From Verrucomicrobiaceae bacterium (GTDB lineage Bacteria; Verrucomicrobiota; Verrucomicrobiae; Verrucomicrobiales; Akkermansiaceae), in contig CANBTO010000375.1 of the NCBI GenBank assembly GCA_947372405.1, forward strand, positions 1-5,493: 5,493 nt of DNA, in the 5' to 3' direction. Both the position numbers and the translations under genes were made by a program. How positions within the stretch are numbered: the first letter of the stretch is position 1; each line of letters begins with the position of its first letter. Below, in pieces: positions 1-4,441 of this stretch. The notes beneath the pieces were generated by a model that did not search any database, had not been told where the DNA came from, and saw nothing but the letters and a program-made list of their open reading frames with translations.

Positions 1-47
1 TGCGCCATCACCCCAACCATAACCCGCCGCTCCATCGGCAACCACCG

Positions 48-95
48 GGCCGTCACGGATTTTTCCCCAGTTGGGGAATTCCGTGGCGGCCTTTT
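48..95 (+). terminator. Strong hairpin followed by T-rich tail, probable intrinsic terminator
   Basis: Bases 48-59 pair with 80-91 (12 bp, one G-T wobble). After a small asymmetric bulge, 63-68 pair with 73-78 around the loop AGTT. The stem is followed at once by TTTTCGTTTTC. This is the usual shape of a rho-independent terminator for a transcript entering from the left, or of an attenuator or processing hairpin ahead of the small gene at 120. A reading frame is open straight through it (1-123), so a coding role is not fully excluded. The structure was read by eye and no folding energy was calculated. Confidence 0.55.
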
Positions 96-119
96 CGTTT
101 TCTCCAAACCAACCATCCC

Positions 120-347
120 ATGAAAATCAAAAGCGTCATCATCACACCCATGCCCCGGCCAATGCCGCAGGGCATGTTCGATCCCATGCCCGAAGTCATC
201 GCGACCTTCGAGGATGGCTCCACCAAAAACCTGTTCTCGTTCTACCCGGACGAAGTCTCGTTCGTCTCAAGCGAATTCATTGGTCTCACCGAAGAGGAAG
301 CCTACGACCTCTTCCAACGCAAGGACCGCGCCTACCTCCGCGCATGA
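120..347 (+). CDS. Small conserved-looking protein of unknown function (75 aa)
   Basis: I do not recognise a named family. The protein is 75 aa and acidic toward its C-terminus. It starts with a beta-like segment (MKIKSVIITPMP), has a Pro/Met-rich turn (about residues 10-23, PMPRPMPQGMFDPMPEV), then a second beta segment (VIATFEDGS), and ends in a likely helix carrying GLTEEEAYDLFQRKDRAYLR (about 54-73). There is no signal peptide or membrane segment, so it is probably cytosolic. It starts at the first ATG after the hairpin at 48-95 and has no Shine-Dalgarno sequence. Its TGA overlaps the ATG of the next gene (ATGA, 344-347), which suggests translational coupling. From memory, similar small proteins occur in accessory regions of other bacteria, but this could not be checked. 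The ordered composition and the coupling argue that the gene is real. Confidence 0.7.
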   Translation: MKIKSVIITPMPRPMPQGMFDPMPEVIATFEDGSTKNLFSFYPDEVSFVSSEFIGLTEEEAYDLFQRKDRAYLRA

Positions 348-571
348 AACAACCCATGCCAAGAAACGGCACCGAACCCCTCAAGGTCGGCAACCGCGTC
401 CAGATCGTGCCCGAATGGCAGGACCCGGGTGACGACCAGTTCGAGCGCTTCGTCATCGAGGCCCCGCCCGACTGCACCCAGGTCCGCATTCGAGCAGTCG
501 TACCGAGCCTAGTCTTCCAACCCACCGAATGGATCGAAGCCGAGAGACTCGTCCTCCTACCTCCCCAATAA
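344..571 (+). CDS. Small protein, possibly SH3-like beta barrel (75 aa)
   Basis: This 75-aa soluble protein carries a beta-rich core, with VGNRVQIVPEWQDPGDDQFE at about residues 16-35, then FVIEAP and VRIRAVVP. It ends in a segment (PTEWIEAERLVLL) that resembles the final strand of small SH3/KOW-like barrels. Short plasmid and phage proteins with a 'VGxRVxIxPEWQDPGDDQ' start are known to me as unnamed hypotheticals, and the SH3-like fold is my inference. The start chosen is ATG 344, because it overlaps the upstream stop as ATGA and explains the absence of any ribosome-binding site; ATG 356 is a weaker alternative. The frame is also open upstream to 71, but that extension runs antiparallel in sense to the better-supported gene at 120-347 and has shadow-like composition. 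The TAA stop lies inside the heptad repeat at 565-600. Confidence 0.65.
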   Translation: MKQPMPRNGTEPLKVGNRVQIVPEWQDPGDDQFERFVIEAPPDCTQVRIRAVVPSLVFQPTEWIEAERLVLLPPQ

Positions 572-600
572 CTCATAACCAATAACTCATAACCAACAAC
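565..600 (+). repeat. Tandem heptad-phased repeat (CCAATAA CTCATAA)
   Basis: The 14-mer CCAATAACTCATAA occurs twice in perfect tandem (565-578 and 579-592) and is followed by a partial unit CCAACAAC. Each 14-mer is two related 7-mers ending in ATAA. The array begins inside the last two codons and TAA stop of the gene at 344-571 and fills most of the 48-nt spacer before the gene at 620. The same 7-mer family recurs at 877-904. The function is unknown; it may be replication-slippage-prone spacer DNA or a leader element. Confidence 0.8.
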
Positions 601-619
601 CTCTAACAAACTCATCATC

Positions 620-802
620 ATGAAAACCACCATCAAGGACAACGTCCTCCACATCGAAATCCCGCTGCATGCGCCGCGTCCGTCCGCCACCGGCAAGACG
701 CTCACCGTCGCCAGCAGCAACGGCAACAAGGAAACCGAAGCCCGCATCGACGGCAAGCCCGTCATTGTCGGCGTCAACGCCTACATCAAGCCTCTCGGGT
801 AA
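620..802 (+). CDS. 60-aa conserved small protein of unknown function
   Basis: This is a compact all-beta-looking protein: KTTIKDNVLHIEIPL (2-16), then a Pro-Ser turn and GKTLTVASSNGNKET (about 25-39), then DGKPVIVGVNAYIKPLG at the C-terminus. The pattern 'RPSxxGKT-x-VAS-x-GN...GKPVxVGxNAYI' is one I associate with a widespread but unnamed family of about 60-aa accessory-region proteins; no function is known to me. It has no signal peptide and no membrane segment. It starts at ATG 620 after ATCATC with no Shine-Dalgarno sequence. It sits between a heptad repeat upstream and an 8-mer repeat plus hairpin downstream, so it may form its own short transcript or be the end of the 120-802 unit. Its strand alternation and glycine placement make a chance ORF unlikely. 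Confidence 0.7.
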   Translation: MKTTIKDNVLHIEIPLHAPRPSATGKTLTVASSNGNKETEARIDGKPVIVGVNAYIKPLG

Positions 803-833
803 ACGCTGAAACGCTGAATACTGAAATGCTGAA
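803..833 (+). repeat. Short tandem repeat of (R)YGCTGAA units
   Basis: Directly after the TAA stop of the 60-aa gene there are four consecutive units: ACGCTGAA (803-810), ACGCTGAA (811-818), TACTGAA (819-825) and ATGCTGAA (826-833). The array leads into the hairpin at 836-872. It is low-complexity intergenic DNA of a different family from the CCAATAA heptads. No function can be read from it. Confidence 0.75.
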
Positions 834-835
834 AT

Positions 836-875
836 GAGCCGGAGGAAGCGATGCGTCGCCCACCTCCGGCTCTTT
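836..875 (+). terminator. Perfect 10-bp hairpin with inner stem, terminator-like
   Basis: GAGCCGGAGG (836-845) is perfectly complementary to CCTCCGGCTC (863-872). Inside, GCGA (848-851) pairs with TCGC (856-859) around a TGCG tetraloop, so the element folds as a long two-part stem. It is followed only by TTT (873-875) and then CCC, so the U tract is short for a classical intrinsic terminator. Its place after the 60-aa gene and before the clamp gene fits a terminator or an RNA-processing/stability element. Because the stem is nearly symmetric it could act on either strand. Confidence 0.55.
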
Positions 876-876
876 C

Positions 877-904
877 CCAATAACCAATAACAAATAACCA
901 ATCA
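877..904 (+). repeat. CCAATAA heptad repeat upstream of the clamp gene
   Basis: Four consecutive 7-mers are seen: CCAATAA (877-883), CCAATAA (884-890), CAAATAA (891-897) and CCAATCA (898-904). They lie between the hairpin at 836-872 and the ATG of the clamp gene at 916. The family is the same as the array at 565-600, again just upstream of a start codon lacking a Shine-Dalgarno sequence. No good -10/-35 pair was seen here. Confidence 0.75.
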
Positions 905-915
905 CTCACCTCCCC

Positions 916-2085
916 ATGTCCACCATCCTCATTCCCACCAACATCCTGCGCGAAACCAAGCGCCTCTTCACCAAACTGCGCCACCAGCGCAAAACCCTGC
1001 CTGTGCTCAACCACATCCTGCTCACCGCGGGACTGGACGGCATCCGCCTCACGGTCACCGACCTCGACCACTGGATTGAAACCCGGGTTTCCACCGAGGC
1101 TTCCGAGCCAATGAGCTTGCTCATTACGCCGGATGCCATGGATGCAGCCTGCCGCGCCGACCGTGGCAGCATCGCTACGTTCACCCAATTCGGCGGACGG
1201 CGGTCCAAGGAGCTCGGTCTCGTGACAATCCAAGGCGGCATCGAAGCCACCTCGGTCCATCCAACGATGGATCCAAAGGAGTTTGCGCCAAAGCCGGTCC
1301 TCATTGGCGAGGAATTCACACTTCCTCCCATTACGATCCAAAGTCTTGCCGTGGTCGCTGGATGTTCCTCCAGCGATGCCACCCGCCAGATCCTCAACGG
1401 AGTCAGGTTCACTCCCGAAGACGGCGGCCAACTTGTCGCGACCGACGGGCGCTTGCTCGCGTGTTGTCCCGCAGACGTGCCCCCGCACGCCTTCGTGCTG
1501 CCCAACCTCGCGGTGTCCATCCTAGAACACCCGGCCTTCAGCTCCGATCTCGTGAATGTCACCTGGTTGGACACCAAGGATCCGGAGTTGCGTCATGTCG
1601 CGTTCCGCTGCGGCAAGCACCTGCTGGTCGCCAAAACCCTGGTGGGCACCTATCCGAACTTCCGGCATGCCATTCCATCCAGTTCCAAGGAACTTGTAGT
1701 CATCCCACACGACCGCCGTCCGGGGCTCATCGCCTGGCTGCGTTCGCTCAAGTCGGCAAGCTACAATGGTCCCACGGTACGCCTTGATTGGCAGAAGCGT
1801 GGCCAACTCACCCTGAGCCACCGCGATGCCAACGGTCACTCCGCCACCATCCAGGTGCCCGTCGAAGTCCACGGCAAGCCGCCGGTGATTGCCTTCAACT
1901 CGCGCTACCTGGCCGACGCCCTCGAAATCGGTTCTACGCTCTGCCTGAGCGACGAACTGAGCCCCGGCATCTGCCGCCACCCCACCGGCCGCTTCTGCGT
2001 CATCATGCCGATGCGGGTGACGATCCCGGCGGGCATCAACAACACCGCGGATGCGGACCCGCCTGAAACCGCCAAAGCAGCCTGA
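916..2085 (+). CDS. dnaN-like: Divergent DNA polymerase III beta sliding clamp (DnaN paralogue)
   Basis: This is predicted to be a ring-forming processivity clamp that encircles DNA and tethers polymerase and other partners. The 389 residues match the three-domain clamp layout. Domain 1 has R25-K-TLPVLNHILL (27-36) and RLTVTDLDHWIETRV (44-58). Domain 2 has DATRQILNGVRF (154-165) and LVATDGRLLAC (173-183). Domain 3 has LVGTYPNFRHAIP (242-254), IAFNSRYLADAL (325-336) and the terminal VIMPMRV (362-368). By comparison with E. coli DnaN, R25 corresponds to DNA-contacting R24, and MPMR (364-367) corresponds to the partner-binding cleft at its C-terminus. E. coli R176 appears to be Leu here. The E. 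coli clamp ends right after MPMRL, but this one carries about 21 more residues (Pro/Ala/Asp-rich). There is no dnaA, recF or gyrB beside it, so it is more likely an accessory copy than the housekeeping gene. ATG 916 is the first start in frame that gives the normal N-terminus; no Shine-Dalgarno sequence is visible. Confidence 0.85.
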   Translation: MSTILIPTNILRETKRLFTKLRHQRKTLPVLNHILLTAGLDGIRLTVTDLDHWIETRVSTEASEPMSLLITPDAMDAACRADRGSIATFTQFGGRRSKELGLVTIQGGIEATSVHPTMDPKEFAPKPVLIGEEFTLPPITIQSLAVVAGCSSSDATRQILNGVRFTPEDGGQLVATDGRLLACCPADVPPHAFVLPNLAVSILEHPAFSSDLVNVTWLDTKDPELRHVAFRCGKHLLVAKTLVGTYPNFRHAIPSSSKELVVIPHDRRPGLIAWLRSLKSASYNGPTVRLDWQKRGQLTLSHRDANGHSATIQVPVEVHGKPPVIAFNSRYLADALEIGSTLCLSDELSPGICRHPTGRFCVIMPMRVTIPAGINNTADADPPETAKAA

Positions 2086-2191
2086 TCTCCGCGGGCCGAG
2101 AGGAAACGGAGAGAATAACCCTCCTGTCAGTCCATTCGCAGATTGGCGGGAGGGCAACGGATGTGGCATACGAATCCTATTTTTTTGCTGG
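2086..2191 (+). other. Spacer with two weak hairpins and a T7 run
   Basis: This spacer separates the clamp stop from the next plausible start. TCTCCG (2086-2091) can pair with CGGAGA (2107-2112), and CCCTCC (2119-2124) with GGAGGG (2149-2154). A run of seven T lies at 2180-2186, but it is 25 nt beyond the second stem, so this is not a standard terminator. The frame of the downstream HTH gene is open through the spacer and into the clamp gene, but the translation there does not look like protein-coding sequence. Confidence 0.35.
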
Positions 2192-2566
2192 ATGGAACCC
2201 GACCCCTCCGAGGAAGCCGCGCGCAACCTAGATTGGGAATCGTTCCTTGCCGCGCACCCACCGCGCCACCGCACCGCCATCCTTGTGCTGGTGGAAGGCG
2301 GCACGATGAGAGAAGCCGGCAAACGCTGCGGCCTCAAAGACAGCGCCGCCTTGATGCTGAAACGCCGCATCGCCGCGGACCTCATCGAGTTCTGCAGCGA
2401 GGACGTGATCCATCGTTTGCTGGATGGCGTGAAACCCGGCTGGGACTCCGATCTGCGGCAGACGCGTGAGCGGCACCTGTGCCATGAGGTGTGCGGAACA
2501 AACCAACAGCGTGACTGGATCCGAGCAGGCACGGACTCTATCGATGATATGCGGATGCGGTCTTGA
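2192..2566 (+). CDS. Sigma-like helix-turn-helix protein, probable N-terminally truncated remnant
   Basis: From ATG 2192 this encodes 124 aa. The segment ARNLDWESFLAAHPPRHRTA, then ILVLVEGGTMREAGKRCGL and KDSAALMLKRRIAADLIEF, resembles sigma-70 region 4 and related helix-turn-helix domains ('R.R.AI..L..G.T.REAG..CG' followed by a recognition helix). It is followed by IHRLLDGVKPGWDSDLRQTRE. Proteins with this end that I recall are longer and carry a separate N-terminal part, so this copy is probably the 3' end of a decayed or recombined gene, though a short regulator cannot be excluded. The frame opens at 2051 inside the clamp gene, but the residues before 2192 look non-coding, so I chose 2192. 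The last 29 bp overlap the convergent gene that ends at 2538. The tail after about residue 100 looks unconserved and may be read-through of a junction. Confidence 0.5.
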   Translation: MEPDPSEEAARNLDWESFLAAHPPRHRTAILVLVEGGTMREAGKRCGLKDSAALMLKRRIAADLIEFCSEDVIHRLLDGVKPGWDSDLRQTRERHLCHEVCGTNQQRDWIRAGTDSIDDMRMRS

Positions 2567-3518
2567 AGGGATCGTAGTAGCGGCTTTCCCGTGTCGGCGC
2601 ATAAACAAATCCGAAGCGGTCATTTTTCTCATCGACTGGTTCAAGCAGGAACTTCCGGACTTTCGCTTTCGCCTTGTATTCGATCAGCACCCGCTCGGTG
2701 CCATTGATTCCCCACATGTTGAATCCTGTCCCGAAGATTCCACCATTGGGGAAAAGTTCGGTCAGACCCGCCATGGCGTGGAAGCAATTGATGGCGGTCT
2801 GATCCTTTCGGGTTAGTCGGTCATCGGCGCGGTATTTGATGGTCCCTTTTTCAAGCAGGCGCAGGCGGGCCACCGCCACCTCAAATCCCTCCTTGCTGAT
2901 CTCGTAGGGCCCCCACATGCACACGGCGTTTTTAACGTTCACCGCCAGCTTGATGGTTTCCTCCAGCGTGAAGCTCTTCCCTTCGGACAAGGGGCAGCGG
3001 TTCCATGTGGGGATGAGGCGGCTGCCAAAACCTTTGAAAACACACAGGTTCGGATTGGCCGGAAAATCGTGTGGCAGCCAACTGATGGTGAACGCCTGGA
3101 ATTCCCGGTCCTTGTAGGTCCGTTTCTGGATTCCCGAGGTCAGCTTGGCTTGTTTGTTATCGGGAAGCACCCGGATAACCGTCATGAACGAATGCGAATA
3201 GGCCGGATCATTGCCTTTGTTCTCATAGGCAAAAGGAATGATGAAATAGCGGTCCCGCAGGTTCCTGCCTTCCCCCAGACGGGCCAGGATCTTGACCTTG
3301 ATGTGGTTGGTGATCTGCTTGTAGAGCGGCACATCATAGTTACCGAAATCGGCATCTGGTTTATCAAACCAACCGGCCTGGGCCACGAACGACATTGCAA
3401 GAAACAGCACACCCGCCATGAACATCCGGACAAAAGGCGGGACGAGTCGTGCGTCTTGCGACCGGACAGGATTCGGTATTTCTGCAACGGAATGAGTCTT
3501 TGCGGGATAAGCGTTCAT
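2538..3518 (-). CDS. Exported protein of unknown function (326 aa) with Cys/His motifs
   Basis: From ATG 3518 the protein has a 31-residue polar leader, a hydrophobic stretch (MFMAGVLFLAMSFV, 32-45) and a signal-peptidase I-like site after AQA (46-48), so the mature form GWFDKPDADF... should be periplasmic or secreted. The mature part is soluble. Patterns that look conserved are YSHSFMTVIR (about 107-116), SWLP (146-149), WGPYEI (202-207), NCFHAM (244-249) and WGINGTE (269-275). A His plus NC(I/F)HA arrangement recalls an unnamed exported family I cannot name with certainty; an enzymatic Cys/His site is only a guess. A TTG at 3554 extends the frame but would overlap the possible promoter. ATG 3425 would give a 295-aa form with a short signal peptide and is a real alternative. 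It follows the LolA-like gene on the same strand after 154 bp. Its 3' end overlaps the convergent HTH gene. Confidence 0.75.
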   Translation of the reverse strand: MNAYPAKTHSVAEIPNPVRSQDARLVPPFVRMFMAGVLFLAMSFVAQAGWFDKPDADFGNYDVPLYKQITNHIKVKILARLGEGRNLRDRYFIIPFAYENKGNDPAYSHSFMTVIRVLPDNKQAKLTSGIQKRTYKDREFQAFTISWLPHDFPANPNLCVFKGFGSRLIPTWNRCPLSEGKSFTLEETIKLAVNVKNAVCMWGPYEISKEGFEVAVARLRLLEKGTIKYRADDRLTRKDQTAINCFHAMAGLTELFPNGGIFGTGFNMWGINGTERVLIEYKAKAKVRKFLLEPVDEKNDRFGFVYAPTRESRYYDPFKTASAYHR

Positions 3519-3538
3519 AACATTTGTGGTGTGAATCG

Positions 3539-3567
3539 GGTATGCGACAACCAAGTTTACCTGTCAA
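3539..3567 (-). promoter_or_regulatory. Possible sigma-70-type promoter for the exported protein gene
   Basis: On the minus strand a perfect -35 hexamer TTGACA (3567-3562) is followed, after a 17-nt spacer, by CATACC (3544-3539), which matches the TATAAT -10 at only three positions. Transcription would begin near 3532, just upstream of ATG 3518, which favours 3518 over the TTG at 3554. The weak -10 keeps confidence low. Confidence 0.35.
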
Positions 3568-3672
3568 ACCTGGCGCCATCCTCTCTTCCGCAAAGCGGCC
3601 GTGCAATTCAATTTTACAATCGTCCGGTCCTGTCGTTAAAACAACCATTCAACGGGACCGACCCGTCACATA

Positions 3673-4428
3673 TCAACCCGGTGGGTTGAGGTTTTTCAGA
3701 CCTTCCGCGGTAAACACGCTGTTGTCATAATTGACCCCATGTCGGAGCTTGGAGCCTTCGATCTCAGTGGAGCTGCCTTTCCGGTAGTCCTGAATGGTGA
3801 GACTGGCGGGTACGTAGTGGTTGGTGTCGTCGTTGGCGACCTTATTCGTGTCGATCCTTAGAACCAAGGTGCCGGATGAGAGATATTTTTCGACGCGCAT
3901 CGGAACGACGCGCTTCGTGTCGATCCAACTGCGGACCGTCGTAGAACCGGATCGCGATTCCAAAACCTGGCAACTCACCTTGTTCACCGCCTCGGTACCG
4001 ATGATCTTCTGGTTGCTCCAAGTGAAGAAATCGTCCAGCACGTCGGCATAAGAAAGCGAAGTACCAAGAAGCGATTCCTTCATCTGCGGGGCAGCGAGCA
4101 GACGAAGCTTGTCGGGCGGGGTGAACAGGGACCCGGACATTTCGCCGCCGGATTGTTTCAGGAGCAACGCCTCGCCGATTCGCTCCTTCGGCCAGATGAC
4201 TTGATAGACCACCTCCGTCGTGTTGCCGGAGCGACGCTGCTTGATCTGGAGTTGAAGGGTGTACTTCGCACCATCGGCGGGTTTCACGTCCATCTTGACG
4301 CGGGCATAGGACGAGCCGTCCTGCTGGAGAGCGGCGAGTTGGGCGGCGAGCGCCCTGGCATCCGTCACCTGCGCGGAGGCGGGGGAAACGAGAACGGCAA
4401 GCGTGGTGACCAACAGGAGAGCTTTCAT
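3673..4428 (-). CDS. Outer membrane lipoprotein-sorting protein, TP_0789/LolA-like fold
   Basis: This 251-aa exported protein has a clear signal peptide (MKALLLVTTLAVLVSPASA, cleavage after residue 19); there is no lipobox Cys, so it should be a free periplasmic protein. The mature sequence follows the pattern of the uncharacterised TP_0789-like LolA-fold family. It has ADGAKYTLQLQIKQRR (51-66), VIWPKERIGEALLL (77-90), GSLFTPPDKLRLL (99-111), a helix with ESLLGTSLSYADVLDDFFTW (118-137), a CQVLES strand (153-158) and RSWIDTKRVVPMRVEKY (166-182). LolA-fold proteins cradle acyl chains of lipoproteins or lipids in a half-barrel. Here the partner is the adjacent MacB-type permease, whose stop lies 13 nt upstream, so the two are likely co-transcribed parts of one envelope transporter. 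The cargo is unknown. The start has no Shine-Dalgarno sequence; ATG 4428 is fixed by the signal peptide. Confidence 0.85.
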   Translation of the reverse strand: MKALLLVTTLAVLVSPASAQVTDARALAAQLAALQQDGSSYARVKMDVKPADGAKYTLQLQIKQRRSGNTTEVVYQVIWPKERIGEALLLKQSGGEMSGSLFTPPDKLRLLAAPQMKESLLGTSLSYADVLDDFFTWSNQKIIGTEAVNKVSCQVLESRSGSTTVRSWIDTKRVVPMRVEKYLSSGTLVLRIDTNKVANDDTNHYVPASLTIQDYRKGSSTEIEGSKLRHGVNYDNSVFTAEGLKNLNPPG

Positions 4429-4441
4429 GGGTTTCGATTAT

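Noticed and set aside
71..343. Upstream extension of the gene at 344-571 back to 71
   Set aside because: The extension is His/Arg/Pro-rich, typical of an out-of-frame shadow, overlaps the better gene at 120-347, and begins inside the hairpin at 48-91.
587..901. Minus-strand frame through the 60-aa gene and its flanks
   Set aside because: Much of it translates the heptad and CTGAA repeats into low-complexity sequence, which is a common false gene call; the plus-strand 60-aa gene explains the rest.
565..904. Heptad and octad repeats as a CRISPR array
   Set aside because: Units are only 7 to 8 nt, contiguous, and have no unique spacers; no cas gene is present.
2051..2191. ATG 2051 as start of the HTH gene
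   Set aside because: It lies inside the clamp gene, and the residues from 2051 to 2191 show no protein-like conservation pattern; homology starts at 2192.
781..2532. Long minus-strand open frames (781-1488, 906-1577, 1522-2532)
   Set aside because: They lie antisense to the clamp gene, whose translation matches the beta-clamp family across its length; their own translations are Arg/Ser/Gly-rich and show no family motif.
3519..3554. TTG 3554 as start of the exported protein
   Set aside because: It would overlap the possible -10 region (3539-3544), adds 12 residues before an already long leader, and needs a rare start codon when ATG 3518 is available.
3638..3666. Terminator for the LolA-like gene (ACGGG/CCCGT stem)
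   Set aside because: The stem is only 5 bp and the nearest T tract on the minus strand is about 10 nt away, so the signal is too weak to list.
3069..3689. Plus-strand 206-aa frame opposite the exported protein gene
   Set aside because: It is antisense to a protein with a clear signal peptide and globular composition; its own sequence has no recognisable motif.
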